64,000 bases of DNA from Bacteroidales bacterium (GTDB lineage: Bacteria; Bacteroidota; Bacteroidia; Bacteroidales; P3): NCBI GenBank assembly GCA_017616895.1, contig JAFZXE010000013.1, positions 46,311 through 110,310 on the forward strand. Reading direction: 5' to 3'. How positions within the stretch are numbered: position 1 is the first letter of the stretch; the number at the start of each line of letters is the position of its first letter. Under the pieces are notes generated by a model, which searched no databases, was not told the origin of the DNA, and worked only from the letters and a program-made list of their open reading frames with translations. The position numbers were made by a program, and so were the translations under genes. Shown here one piece after another: positions 42,246-51,423 of this stretch.

Positions 42246-42933
42246 TAAATAAGAGTCCCGAACAATATTTACTATACAAGTCAATCATCTCATCTCGCCA
42301 CGGTACTTTTCTGGGAATCTTGAGAATATTAAATAAGATTACAAGATGTTTATTAACATTGAAATTCACAATGCTTTTAATATTATCTTTATCAGAGGTT
42401 CTCATCCAATATGGCTGGAATGCTTCTGCATCAAGCATATCAAAATAATACACCCTCTCATCGGTACTGACCACTATTTTTATGCCATTTGGATTGTGTG
42501 CGCTACTTACCGAAAGTTTATTATTTGCTTCAAAAGGAAATGTACGTTGCAACCATGTATCAAAAAAAATCAAGGATTGGTATTTTGGGGGAACTTGTTT
42601 ACGTGACTTTTTCAAAAAGTTCAAATTGATATCCAAATTTTCTACAGAAGTCTTTTTACTCTGCCCTAGTTCATTAAGAATGGATTGCAGTTCTATAAGC
42701 ACTTTTTTGCGCAACTTGTTTTTCTTTACGGAATTTGATTCATTTACCACAATTTGAGCGGTACTATCAACAAACAGAAGCAAACATTTGTAATCAGAGC
42801 AGGCTGTGGTACCAGAATTATAATCTAAAAAAGACACAGACTTAACGTGTTCTCCGTCGAAATACAAGTCACCCTGAGCCATAGCGATTGATGCAATGAC
42901 TATAAATAGTGATATCCAGAACGTTTTTTTCAT
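42238..42933 (-). CDS. exported putative immunity protein of tip 1
   Basis: The 231-residue protein has signal peptide MKKTFWISLFIVIASIAMAQ and no family that I recognise. It is Lys-, Asn- and Ser-rich, with a basic helical middle (NSVKKNKLRKKVLIELQSIL). Its ATG overlaps the stop of the RHS tip gene by 4 bases (ATGA), as usual for toxin-immunity pairs. Because it is exported, the partner toxin is likely to act in the periplasm. The role is inferred from position only. Confidence 0.6.
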   Translation of the reverse strand: MKKTFWISLFIVIASIAMAQGDLYFDGEHVKSVSFLDYNSGTTACSDYKCLLLFVDSTAQIVVNESNSVKKNKLRKKVLIELQSILNELGQSKKTSVENLDINLNFLKKSRKQVPPKYQSLIFFDTWLQRTFPFEANNKLSVSSAHNPNGIKIVVSTDERVYYFDMLDAEAFQPYWMRTSDKDNIKSIVNFNVNKHLVILFNILKIPRKVPWRDEMIDLYSKYCSGLLFTR

Positions 42934-43772
42934 TTTCGTGTTTTCCTTATGTTTTCTTCATATCTATTCTCGTAATAATCTGCCATCATTCCGCTCGGAT
43001 TGCCTCCATCATGACCATTCCGTTTTACATCAGGATTATTCATGTAAAATCCCCACAAAGCTTCTGGGTGGTTAACGTCATGAATGATATGACCTCCTTC
43101 GTGAGCGAGGGTCTTTCCTGCAAATTCTCTCCCTTTGTAATTAAGACTAACCATTGATGGTATATAACTATGCTCTGACAATTTTCCAGAGGTTTGCCCC
43201 CAGGGACCACCAACTCCATTTATCGATGGCTCAACACAAATGTACACGTCAATTGTATTGTGATTTTCAGTTAAATCTGTCAAATTATTTAATAAATCGA
43301 ACTCGTCGCCACCATATCTTTTTAAGTCATTTATAGCGTTATCGACAATTTGCTCGTATTCTACTTCTTTCTTAAGAAGCCTGTTTTTCTCCTTTAATTC
43401 TCGTTGGAGTTTTCTTGTTTTATTACTTCCAGAACAATCGGCAATACGTGACTCTATAGTTGATATTTCTCCTTTTATTCTATTAATATTTATAGAATGC
43501 ATATTGATAACACTGTCTCCATTCGGATCCACAATCTTCATCGGATTCCAAGCACAGTAGTTATATGGGCTCAGACTTGGATACTTGTCCGCCATAGGAT
43601 CAACCGACAGCCACAAACTCAGGTCCGAATTATAGTACCTCGCACCGAAGTAATGATAGCCTGTTTCCGAATCTTTCTCTTTGCCCGAGTAGTCTGGGTG
43701 AAAAACAAAGGCGTTTTGGGGCCAGTTTTGGCCTGAAAAAGAGGTGGGTCTGTATGTGTGTTGCGAGGGCAT
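42930..43772 (-). CDS. orphan RHS tip 1 with HEGGH metallopeptidase-like C-terminus
   Basis: The 280-residue protein starts MPSQHTY. At residues 29-85 it carries the RHS core shared by all tips here (SGKEKDSETGYHYFGARYYN ... DPNG). The variable part has a long charged coiled coil (about 98-140) and ends in a domain with TLAHEGGHIIHDVNH, where His224, Glu225 and His228 form an HExxH zinc site. There is no YD-repeat cage and no secretion signal, so it is a detached tip. It could be an active enzyme or a silent cassette. The next gene overlaps by 4 bases. Confidence 0.8.
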   Translation of the reverse strand: MPSQHTYRPTSFSGQNWPQNAFVFHPDYSGKEKDSETGYHYFGARYYNSDLSLWLSVDPMADKYPSLSPYNYCAWNPMKIVDPNGDSVINMHSININRIKGEISTIESRIADCSGSNKTRKLQRELKEKNRLLKKEVEYEQIVDNAINDLKRYGGDEFDLLNNLTDLTENHNTIDVYICVEPSINGVGGPWGQTSGKLSEHSYIPSMVSLNYKGREFAGKTLAHEGGHIIHDVNHPEALWGFYMNNPDVKRNGHDGGNPSGMMADYYENRYEENIRKTRK

Positions 43773-43785
43773 TTATCAGGTTAGA

Positions 43786-43840
43786 TTACAAATTCTCATG
43801 TTCAACCGTTGCGGATGTGTCATCTGCAACAACGGGTATG
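43786..43840 (-). repeat. short internal copy of the RHS-island element
   Basis: On the minus strand CCCGTTGTTGCAGATGACAC is followed by ATCCGCAACGG and CATGAGAATTTGTAAT. It is the first third of the boundary element, just upstream of tip 1 and downstream of the lipoprotein gene. Confidence 0.7.
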
Positions 43841-43897
43841 TGCCAGATATGGAATTCTCCGCATCTGATATAAACATCTGCGATATGAGGCAAAGCT

Positions 43898-44371
43898 CTA
43901 TTGATTAGCATGTGCTGGTCTATAAATAACCTTAAAATACCTTTTGGATTTAATATTATAATCATAAATGTCCACTGGACCAATATAATAATCATAAGTC
44001 AGACCGTTTCCCTTGCAATATAATGTACTGCCAGATGGACTGAATACAACGTTATAACTATTACAAATCTGATTTAAAAATATTGAATCCGATATTGGGG
44101 AATCAGGCACAGGCACCATCCATTGAATACCGATAAATGTTGAGTCCACATCAAATTCCAAAACAATTGTTGTATCTTGTCTTTGGAATACATACACATC
44201 AATGTCAATTCCATTTTCTCGTTCACCACCCATATCTTCGACTTCAGAGATGGTTATGTTTTCGTTGGGATAAAACATTTTCAAATTTGAGTGCGTTTTA
44301 TGAATACTAGAACACGCAACCAATCCAATGACAGAGACCAACACTATATTATGGTAGTTTTTTATGTCCAT
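43898..44371 (-). CDS. putative immunity lipoprotein of tip 2
   Basis: From ATG 44371 the protein has 157 residues: MDIKNYHNIVLVSVIGLVACSS, where LVAC is a lipobox. The start at 44398 would add nine residues and spoil the signal. The stop of tip 2 and this start form TAGAATG, so the genes are coupled. The mature part is acidic (NENITISEVEDMGGERENGI, DVDSTFIG). I recognise no family. A periplasmic or outer-membrane place is predicted; immunity to tip 2 is inferred. Confidence 0.6.
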   Translation of the reverse strand: MDIKNYHNIVLVSVIGLVACSSIHKTHSNLKMFYPNENITISEVEDMGGERENGIDIDVYVFQRQDTTIVLEFDVDSTFIGIQWMVPVPDSPISDSIFLNQICNSYNVVFSPSGSTLYCKGNGLTYDYYIGPVDIYDYNIKSKRYFKVIYRPAHANQ

Positions 44372-44372
44372 T

Positions 44373-45176
44373 CTATTTTCGTTTTGACGGAAAAACATGC
44401 TGATTTCCTGGCCCGTGAGGTTTACTTCTCTTTAACATGTAGTACTGCTGCATGGGAGCGGCTCCATTTATAGGATTTTCTTTAGCATCTCGAACTCCAA
44501 CAGAATGCAAATGATATAAGATCTCATGCATAACAATACCTCCAATACAAGGTCTTTTAGCGAACTTACCTTTGGTCATATTTTCAGTAGAATACTCTGT
44601 TAAGTCTTCTGAAATAAAGATATTGTTACCTTTAATATAACCTCCTCCCAAATCATCGATGAAGCTATTGACTTTTCTTCCCCTACTAAGAGCAATCTCA
44701 TCGGGATAGCGGTTTCTTACAAACTTTATTTTTACCTTAACAGGGTCATCTATAGATTCTTTCATTGCTTTTGAATATTTGTCAATTTGCCAATTGAAAT
44801 CGTCATTAGCACTTAATCTATTATATATTTTCCCCTTACTATCTTTCACTTCTTCTAATGCAAAAGCGCTACTTGAAGTCTTATATATTGCCCTGTAGAT
44901 AGTATTTAAGTCTTTTACTATTTTTTGAGCATACCTTTTGTTACTTGGTAGGACTATTTCCTCCCCATTGGGATCAACAATCTTCATCGGGTTCCATGCG
45001 CAATAGTTGTACGGAGACAGACTTGGATATTTGTCTGACATCGGGTCAACGCTTAGCCACAGACTCAGGTCGGAGTTATAGTACCTCGCACCGAAGTAAT
45101 GATAGCCTGTCTCCGAGTCTTTCTCTTTGCCAGAGAAAGTGTAGCGTTCTTGATATGTGCAGGTTGCCGTGGGCAT
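44373..45176 (-). CDS. orphan RHS tip 2 with HE...H C-terminus
   Basis: From ATG 45176 the protein has 267 residues, starting MPTATCTYQERYTFSGKEKD. The promoter box at 45285-45292 excludes the longer frame that starts at 45287. The RHS core runs to DPNGEE, then comes a domain of about 195 residues with IGGIVMHEILYHLHSVGV; His217, Glu218 and His222/His224 could bind zinc, but the spacing HE-x3-H is not the standard HExxH. The partner lipoprotein gene follows after 1 base. Confidence 0.75.
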   Translation of the reverse strand: MPTATCTYQERYTFSGKEKDSETGYHYFGARYYNSDLSLWLSVDPMSDKYPSLSPYNYCAWNPMKIVDPNGEEIVLPSNKRYAQKIVKDLNTIYRAIYKTSSSAFALEEVKDSKGKIYNRLSANDDFNWQIDKYSKAMKESIDDPVKVKIKFVRNRYPDEIALSRGRKVNSFIDDLGGGYIKGNNIFISEDLTEYSTENMTKGKFAKRPCIGGIVMHEILYHLHSVGVRDAKENPINGAAPMQQYYMLKRSKPHGPGNQHVFPSKRK

Positions 45177-45284
45177 CGAGATTCTATGGGATTCTGTCTT
45201 GTGAAAACATTTGTTTTTTTTTTTCAAAAAACAACAGATGTTCAGCTTTTGATGAGTTGTTTTGTGAAACTTGTTAGACCGCTG

Positions 45285-45371
45285 CAAATGTACAAAAAAA
45301 TCACAAATGACCAGAAAAGAGTACTTTTACTGCCCGAAAAACAATCCAACAAGATATTATTTGTATCTTTG
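45285..45371. promoter_or_regulatory. divergent promoters at the centre of the island
   Basis: TACATTTG on the minus strand (45292-45285) faces the tip 2 operon, with a leader of about 100 bases. TATCTTTG on the plus strand (45364-45371) faces the AbiE-type operon, with a leader of about 42 bases. The island thus has one divergent switch point between tips and toxin-antitoxin genes. Confidence 0.55.
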
Positions 45372-45419
45372 CACCAAATTATTGCAAAAAAGGTTGATAA
45401 AATTTATCTATAACATTTA

Positions 45420-46022
45420 ATGGAATCTATTGAAAAGAAGATACTAAGGCGCATTCGTGGACGTGGCAGTGGTTCGCTGGTATTTATGTCGGATTTTGCA
45501 GACTATGGGACACCCGCCACTATCAAGACCATCTTTCACCATTTATATACCGGCGGGGTACTTATGCGCCTGGCACAAGGCATATATTACTACCCGAAAA
45601 ATGATACGGCACTCGGACTTGGGGTGATATATCCTTCGATAGACGATATTGCAACGGCGATAGCAAAGCGTGACCATGCCAGGATAGTCCCGACTGGATC
45701 ATACGCACTTAACCGACTGGGGTTGTCAACACAGGTTCCCACGAACGTCGTTTATGTCACCACAGGGACTTCACGCAAAGTGAAGGTCGGCAACGGCAAT
45801 GGCATACTGTTCAAGCATTCTTCGTCGGGGAAGTTGTTCGCATTCCAGTCTGACCTTATGATGTTGGCCGTGATGGCGATGAGGGAGATTGGTCAGGAAC
45901 AGATAACAGATGAACAGGTTAGCATCATCATGGGACATCTGGCGGATGTGCCACAATCGGAATACAGCCACGATGTGAAGCTGATGCCCATCTGGATAAG
46001 ACAAATACTTATGAAGAGATGA
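45420..46022 (+). CDS. AbiEi-type antitoxin / transcription regulator (DUF6088-like)
   Basis: This 200-residue protein is the first gene of a type IV toxin-antitoxin pair. The N-terminal part (KILRRIRGRGSGSLVFMSDF then TPATIKTIFHHLYTGG) is a winged helix-turn-helix; the next strand pair (GVLMRLAQGIYYYPK) is typical of AbiEi. The rest (IVPTGSYALNRLGLSTQVPT) is the nucleotidyltransferase-like or DUF6088 region. AbiEi proteins repress their own operon. Its stop overlaps the toxin gene ATG by 4 bases. Its promoter is at 45364. Confidence 0.82.
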   Translation: MESIEKKILRRIRGRGSGSLVFMSDFADYGTPATIKTIFHHLYTGGVLMRLAQGIYYYPKNDTALGLGVIYPSIDDIATAIAKRDHARIVPTGSYALNRLGLSTQVPTNVVYVTTGTSRKVKVGNGNGILFKHSSSGKLFAFQSDLMMLAVMAMREIGQEQITDEQVSIIMGHLADVPQSEYSHDVKLMPIWIRQILMKR

Positions 46023-47038
46023 AACTCACAGATCTTGACATACGTCAGCAACAAGACGTAATCAATAATGTCAGCCAGAAGACGGGGCTCTCACCCGTGA
46101 GTATCGAGAAAGACTGGTGGGTGGTGCAGGTATTACGAGCCCTATTCGAACTTCCATACAGCAAGAGTCTGTCTTTCAAAGGCGGGACCTCGCTCAGCAA
46201 ATGCTGGCATCTGATTGAACGGTTCTCCGAAGATGTGGACATAGCTATAGACCGCGAATATCTGGGATTTGACGGAGAGCTGTCAAAAACTCAGATAAGC
46301 GACAAGTTGCGACGAGCCTCCTGCTCGTTTGTTCGGGAACGCCTTAAGCACGACTTGCGCGAGCAATTGGTCGTACAGGGTCTAGACGGAGGCAAGTTTG
46401 ATGTGACGGTAAACATCACACCGGTCACCACAACTGACCCGGAAGTGATAAGCATAAACTATAGAAGCTTGTTCCAACCAAGCGGGTATATAGCCGATAC
46501 TGTAAAGATAGAAGTGAGTGGTCGGTCGATGAACGATCCCGTAGCACCTTGCGCAGTTCGCAGCCTTATCGACGAACAGTACCCCGATGCGGCATTTGCC
46601 GAGCCCCCGATCGTGCCGAGAGCCGTATCAGCCGAACGTACATTTCTGGAAAAGCTATTCCTCATGCATGAGGAGTTAGCCAAACCCACCGAGCAGATTC
46701 GCGTGAGTAGAATGTCCAGGCATTTGTATGACTTGGCAATGATGTCCAAGGCTGGTGTGGCCGACAAGGCACTTGGCGATGAGAATTTGTACCGCCGTGT
46801 TGTCGAACACAGGCGCAAGTTTATCGGTCTGAAAGATTTCAACTACGACACCCTGTATCCCTCATCGTTGAAAATAGTCCCCCCAGAATCAATCTCAGAG
46901 CAATGGCGAGAAGACTATAGAATCATGGAGGAACAGATGGTTTATGGCAAAGCTCCTGATTATGACAGCCTCATGGCAATAATCACCCTGTTGAACGAAC
47001 AGGTCGCTGCCTTGCAGATCTATCCACATGGGGGCTAA
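46019..47038 (+). CDS. AbiEii-type nucleotidyltransferase toxin
   Basis: The 339-residue protein carries the AbiEii core: SFKGGTSLSKCWHLIERFSE then DVDIAI at about residues 57-82. Here GGTSLS is the GS-like nucleotide motif and DxD the metal pair of minimal nucleotidyltransferases. ISINYRSLFQPSGYIADTVK is the usual next motif. AbiEii toxins add nucleotides to RNA and stop growth, for example during phage infection. It is translationally coupled to the antitoxin (ATGA). It stands exactly between left- and right-pointing RHS tips. Confidence 0.88.
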   Translation: MKLTDLDIRQQQDVINNVSQKTGLSPVSIEKDWWVVQVLRALFELPYSKSLSFKGGTSLSKCWHLIERFSEDVDIAIDREYLGFDGELSKTQISDKLRRASCSFVRERLKHDLREQLVVQGLDGGKFDVTVNITPVTTTDPEVISINYRSLFQPSGYIADTVKIEVSGRSMNDPVAPCAVRSLIDEQYPDAAFAEPPIVPRAVSAERTFLEKLFLMHEELAKPTEQIRVSRMSRHLYDLAMMSKAGVADKALGDENLYRRVVEHRRKFIGLKDFNYDTLYPSSLKIVPPESISEQWREDYRIMEEQMVYGKAPDYDSLMAIITLLNEQVAALQIYPHGG

Positions 47039-47083
47039 CCAATGTTTGAACAATCATATCTTCCAATCAAGCAACCTCTTTCG

Positions 47084-47091
47084 TACCTTTG
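47084..47091 (+). promoter_or_regulatory. -7 box for tip 3
   Basis: TACCTTTG lies 18 bases before the ATG at 47110. The TTG at 47089 lies inside the box, so it is not the start. Confidence 0.6.
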
Positions 47092-47109
47092 CACAATCAA
47101 ACCCCACCC

Positions 47110-48081
47110 ATGCCCCCAACACCCCCAATAAAATACCACCCCGACCACCTCGGCAGCGCTAGTTGGATCACCGACTCATCAGGTCAAGCAGTCCAGCACA
47201 TGCAGTACCTCCCCTACGTCGAGACAAAGTTAGACCAAAGGACTTCCTCCTACCACGAGCGCTACACTTTCTCGGGCAAAGAGAAAGACTCCGAAACTGG
47301 CTACCACTACTTCGGTGCAAGATACTATAATTCTGACCTGAGTTTGTGGTTAAGTGTAGATCCCATGAGTGACAAGTATCCATCGTTGAGCCCCTATAAC
47401 TACTGCGCATGGAACCCTATGAAGATCGTGGATCCAGATGGAACAGATACGCTTTGTATAACATTTAATAAGGACACTAAAAAATGGGAAATATCAAAAC
47501 CTATTGTTGCAGAGGGGAATGATGTCTTCAATGTAATTGGTGCCGATGGCAATGTTACAACACATATATTTTCAGAGGGCAACTACGGGGAGCGTGTCGA
47601 CTGCCTAAACATAGATATTAATAGTGATTATGCATTGGGAGTATATCATGTATCTGGCACGGATAATGGAGGAACTGGATTCTATGTTACACCTGGAGGG
47701 GAAGCTAGCAAAAAAACAGGATCAAAAAAAAGAATATCAGAGGGAACGTATCCAATAACGACTCCAACCGGTGAAGAAGGATGGCGACAACCAGGCGTTG
47801 GGGGAGATGTTATAGGTAGAGGTATTCGTTTCCATTACGGAAACGGAAATCCACAGTTATGGACAGAAGGCTGTTTTGTTTTATTTACAGATTATACACT
47901 TAATGGTACAGGTATTAGGATAACAAAAAACAACTCAATTTCTGCCTCTGAGTCATTTGACAAACACCTTGGTGCAAGTGGCTTCTATAACTATACTATT
48001 AAAAGAAGCAATGGCTCAACAAAAAGTAGGCAAGGCGCGACTTTCCCTCAAAACATCAATAAAAAACTTGTTTTAAAATAA
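47110..48081 (+). CDS. orphan RHS tip 3 with DUF5675/YkuD-like C-terminus
   Basis: From ATG 47110 the protein has 323 residues. It keeps more of the RHS end than the others: YHPDHLGSASWITDSSGQAV is the conserved stretch before the core, which runs to DPDG. The C-terminus shows RISEGTYPITTPTGEEGW and GIRFHYGNGNPQLWTEGCFV, with His and Cys placed as in DUF5675 and L,D-transpeptidase-like domains that handle peptidoglycan. It could be a wall-acting toxin. The partner starts 2 bases after its stop. The promoter box at 47084 marks this as the first gene of the right-hand tips. Confidence 0.75.
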   Translation: MPPTPPIKYHPDHLGSASWITDSSGQAVQHMQYLPYVETKLDQRTSSYHERYTFSGKEKDSETGYHYFGARYYNSDLSLWLSVDPMSDKYPSLSPYNYCAWNPMKIVDPDGTDTLCITFNKDTKKWEISKPIVAEGNDVFNVIGADGNVTTHIFSEGNYGERVDCLNIDINSDYALGVYHVSGTDNGGTGFYVTPGGEASKKTGSKKRISEGTYPITTPTGEEGWRQPGVGGDVIGRGIRFHYGNGNPQLWTEGCFVLFTDYTLNGTGIRITKNNSISASESFDKHLGASGFYNYTIKRSNGSTKSRQGATFPQNINKKLVLK

Positions 48082-48083
48082 CG

Positions 48084-48773
48084 ATGAGAATGAAGCGTTT
48101 TTTGTATTTGGGAATAGTTTGTGGTTTCCTTTTGAGTTGCAGTGTGAAGCAAAATTTTTCCAAAACCACTGACTCGTTTTCGATAGAAAACCATAATTAT
48201 TATGCGGAATGCATGTTTCAAGAAATGGACGATTCTTTATCTGTGGTTAAATGCCTAAAAAAAAATGATACTTTAATCATTATTACAGAAAATCAATGTG
48301 TCTTTAGAAACACGATACTTTCTTTTTTTAATGTGAATGATTTGTTGAACAAATACAAGAATTATAATTGCTCGTACGATACATCCACATTACCCTATTA
48401 TTTCATATGCACCAATTCCAAGGATAGCATTCTGTATTTAAAGAATCCATCAACAGAATTATTTGAATTGGAAGCATTATGCATCAAGGATACCTTTTTT
48501 TCGCTTTGTGACATATCTGTGGGAATGGCACAAAAGGATTTTCTACAGCTTGTTATACCTAATAAAACGCTGCAAATACAAGAAAAAATATCTGTTGTTT
48601 GTATTATTTGCTCGTATGGAATCAATGGTTTTGTTTTTTCTTTACCACCACGCTCTACGAATGTCATGATTGCAAGTTTCGACAATGATACTCTCAAAAA
48701 AATACAATTAGACCATATATATCCAACCGACAGCTCCTTTATTGATACGACACCCATCTTTGACCGTTTCTAA
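48084..48773 (+). CDS. putative immunity lipoprotein of tip 3
   Basis: The 229-residue protein begins MRMKRFLYLGIVCGFLLSCS, where LLSC is a lipobox; ATG 48090 is an equal choice. The mature part is Ser-, Asn- and Cys-rich. I recognise no family. The start lies 2 bases after the tip stop. The predicted location outside the inner membrane fits immunity to a wall-acting toxin. Confidence 0.58.
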   Translation: MRMKRFLYLGIVCGFLLSCSVKQNFSKTTDSFSIENHNYYAECMFQEMDDSLSVVKCLKKNDTLIIITENQCVFRNTILSFFNVNDLLNKYKNYNCSYDTSTLPYYFICTNSKDSILYLKNPSTELFELEALCIKDTFFSLCDISVGMAQKDFLQLVIPNKTLQIQEKISVVCIICSYGINGFVFSLPPRSTNVMIASFDNDTLKKIQLDHIYPTDSSFIDTTPIFDRF

Positions 48774-48934
48774 AAATCCCCGTTGTTGCGGAGGACACAT
48801 CTGCAACGGCTGAACATGAGAATTTGTAATTCTCAACCTCGACGGAACTAATACACGAACGCTATATAGGATTACGTTGCGCTTGATCTCAAACATGGCG
48901 CTTCCAACAAAAAACTGAAACAAGGAAAACAGAC
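48774..48934 (+). repeat. internal copy of the RHS-island element
   Basis: CCGTTGTTGCGGAGGACACA and TCTGCAACGG form an imperfect hairpin, followed by the perfect palindrome GAGAATTTGTAATTCTC (48818-48834), CACGAACGCTATATAGGAT and CTGAAACAAGGAA. It matches 52045-52195 along its whole length. The next tip starts 20 bases later. Confidence 0.78.
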
Positions 48935-48953
48935 GACAAAACAAACCCAGTAA

Positions 48954-49796
48954 ATGCCCTCGCAATTCACATACAAAGCCACCTCTTTTTCGAGCCCAAA
49001 CTGGCTGAAAAGAGCCCCTGTTTTTAACCTAGACTCCTCGGGCAAAGAGAAAGACTCCGAAACAGGCTACCACTACTTCGGCGCGAGGTATTACAATTCA
49101 GACTTGTCTTTGTGGTTGAGTGTAGATCCAATGTCTGATAAGTATCCGTCATTGAGTCCATACAACTACTGTGCATGGAACCCGATGAAGTTGGTGGATC
49201 CGAATGGGGATACAGTTATTGTAAAAGGTGAACAGGCCAATCGGGCTGTTTCTCAATTGCAAACGAGTAATATGGCAATTTCTCGCTCGGAAAATGGTGT
49301 ATTAAGCGTTGATCTTGGCAATAAAAATAGGTCTGATTTATCAAAAGAAGAGAAAATTATATACGATGCAATTAACAGTAATAGTGTTACTGTTGAGATT
49401 TATACGGGAAAAACTGAGAAAAAAGATGGTATGAACATCTTTAGTGCATCAATTGACGGGAAAACAAGTGTCTATGATTGTCCTTGGGGTGGTTCAAATT
49501 TAGGTTCTTTTCTTTATTCGGGTGGTGCAAAAGCAAAATCTCTCGGTTTTATCGATATGGATTTAATTGAGGGCTATGATTTTGATCAAGGAGTAGCGCA
49601 CGAAGTGTCTGAGCATTTTATAGCTGGAAGAATTGCAATACGAGATCAAGAAAGTGTGTCCATAGCAAAACAAGGAGTGCCGAACCCAAGAATGATGGAA
49701 GCTCACAATGGAGCTATACCCGCATTGTTGCCACGAGGGGGCATACAACAATTCGGAATAAAATATGGACAAATGGGTAAAATAAAGACAAGATGA
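48954..49796 (+). CDS. orphan RHS tip 4 with HE...H C-terminus
   Basis: The 280-residue protein starts MPSQFTYKATSFSSPNWLKR; residues 29-85 are the shared core. The variable domain has GYDFDQGVAHEVSEHFIAGR with His216, Glu217 and His221 as possible zinc ligands, and later MMEAHNGAIPALLPRGG. It matches no known toxin family with certainty. Its stop overlaps the next ATG by 4 bases. The core DNA is almost the same as in tips 1 and 5, which would allow recombination. Confidence 0.75.
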   Translation: MPSQFTYKATSFSSPNWLKRAPVFNLDSSGKEKDSETGYHYFGARYYNSDLSLWLSVDPMSDKYPSLSPYNYCAWNPMKLVDPNGDTVIVKGEQANRAVSQLQTSNMAISRSENGVLSVDLGNKNRSDLSKEEKIIYDAINSNSVTVEIYTGKTEKKDGMNIFSASIDGKTSVYDCPWGGSNLGSFLYSGGAKAKSLGFIDMDLIEGYDFDQGVAHEVSEHFIAGRIAIRDQESVSIAKQGVPNPRMMEAHNGAIPALLPRGGIQQFGIKYGQMGKIKTR

Positions 49797-50419
49797 GAAG
49801 ATATAACATAATACTATCATTGTTCTTGTTTCTGGTTTATAGTGTTGAAGGGCTCTGTCAAATACATTTTTCAGTAGGGGATACTGTACCATCTGAACTG
49901 ACACCTGTCGAATTTGAAGGGGATTTCAAAATTGTTGATATACGCCGCTGGGAACTATCCTATTTGATTTCTGTTGTTAGCGTGGATACTTTAAAGACAA
50001 ATGCCCCAGAAATATGTGATTATAATACGGTTAATTTACCGTTTACTATTATTAGTTTCAAAGATGAATCAACATCAAATAGACTTTGCCTAGAAAAGAA
50101 TCTTTTGAGAATAACTCATTTCTATAAAGGACATCCACCTTTCTTTGTTAATCCAGAATGTTTAATTGTTGAAGAAATCAATGAAAACAAAGAAAATGTA
50201 ATCCACGTCGGAGATGTTTGCAAACTAAATCTTTCTCCATACGGACGAGTGTGGTCAGTATATAACAATTCTAAGGATGATTGGCATTTATCTTTTAAAG
50301 TTCGACATCCTAGCGGACACTCTGTGAAAATACCACTTCCACTCATAGAAAACCAACTTATGGTCTCCACCGAATTAAAGGGTTTGCGATACATTCATAC
50401 TGATTGTAATAAAAGATAA
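49793..50419 (+). CDS. exported putative immunity protein of tip 4
   Basis: The 208-residue protein has signal peptide MRRYNIILSLFLFLVYSVEG then LCQ. The rest is mixed beta with no recognised family; HPPFFVNPECLIVEEINENK and CKLNLSPYGRVW are the most distinct parts. It overlaps the tip gene by 4 bases. The following gap (50420-50556) holds only a diverged right half of the island element. Confidence 0.58.
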   Translation: MRRYNIILSLFLFLVYSVEGLCQIHFSVGDTVPSELTPVEFEGDFKIVDIRRWELSYLISVVSVDTLKTNAPEICDYNTVNLPFTIISFKDESTSNRLCLEKNLLRITHFYKGHPPFFVNPECLIVEEINENKENVIHVGDVCKLNLSPYGRVWSVYNNSKDDWHLSFKVRHPSGHSVKIPLPLIENQLMVSTELKGLRYIHTDCNKR

Positions 50420-50556
50420 ATATTGAATGGATACTCGGATAAGACCAACCCACAAACCCATGCATTCTTGGTGTTATTTTAAGGTCGATACCCGTTGTGC
50501 CGAACTTTAATCCAGCACTCCACCAAATGAAAAACATCACAGAAGCGACCCTATAA

Positions 50557-51423
50557 ATGCCCTCTCAACTCACATATAAAAATACCATTTTTTCAAGCCA
50601 AAACTGGCTGAAAAACACCCCTGTTTTCCTGTCGGACTCCTCGGGCAAAGAGAAGGACTCCGAAACTGGCTACCACTACTTCGGTGCAAGATACTACAAT
50701 TCTGATCTGAGTCTGTGGTTGAGCGTTGACCCAATGGCTGACAAGTATCCTTCGTTGTCACCATACAACTATTGTGTTTGGAATCCGATAAAGTTGGTGG
50801 ATCCGGATGGAATGAGATTTGATTCGGTATCAATGGGTATTGTCAATGATTTCAGAAAAAATACAATGTCACGAATTTCTGAAGCGACAAACGATGCTCA
50901 GAAGTCAGAACTGCAATCAGCACTGGACGAATTATCCATATTAGAGTCGTCGGATCAATTGTATCATATAGAATATGGCAACACAAGCAGATACAACCGT
51001 GATGGTGAAATTGGGTACGATACAAAAAATGACATGGTAAGTATCACCATGACTTACAGTAGCAACATGTCAGATTTGGCCCATGAACTCAAACACGCAT
51101 ACCAGTTCGAAAGTGGGGAACTGTCATTCGACTCAAAAACCGGTGGATACGGGGTTTTGTACGACATCACTGACGAATTGGCTGCATACAAAAGAGGAAG
51201 CGCGTACGGAGGAACTGTTCCTATCGAAAAGGCACTCAAATTGCAATCGAAACATAGAAATGAATATGGTTCTTATACATATCCTTTTTTGTCACCACTT
51301 GAAGTACGGAAAGATGATATTGGGGAGGGGAGAACAACGCCACGTTCTGTCAATAAATATGAACATATCGGACGATTCCCCAATAATATTATAAGATACA
51401 ATAATAAATCTTATGGAAGGTAG
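50557..51423 (+). CDS. orphan RHS tip 5 with HELKH metallopeptidase-like C-terminus
   Basis: The 288-residue protein starts MPSQLTYKNTIFSSQNWLKN and has the shared core at 29-85, ending DPDG. The toxin domain carries SSNMSDLAHELKHAYQFESG; His176, Glu177 and His180 make a standard HExxH, and Glu in ITDELAAYKRG is a possible third ligand, as in M91-like effector peptidases. It is the clearest metallopeptidase among the tips. The partner gene starts before its stop (11-base overlap). Confidence 0.8.
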   Translation: MPSQLTYKNTIFSSQNWLKNTPVFLSDSSGKEKDSETGYHYFGARYYNSDLSLWLSVDPMADKYPSLSPYNYCVWNPIKLVDPDGMRFDSVSMGIVNDFRKNTMSRISEATNDAQKSELQSALDELSILESSDQLYHIEYGNTSRYNRDGEIGYDTKNDMVSITMTYSSNMSDLAHELKHAYQFESGELSFDSKTGGYGVLYDITDELAAYKRGSAYGGTVPIEKALKLQSKHRNEYGSYTYPFLSPLEVRKDDIGEGRTTPRSVNKYEHIGRFPNNIIRYNNKSYGR

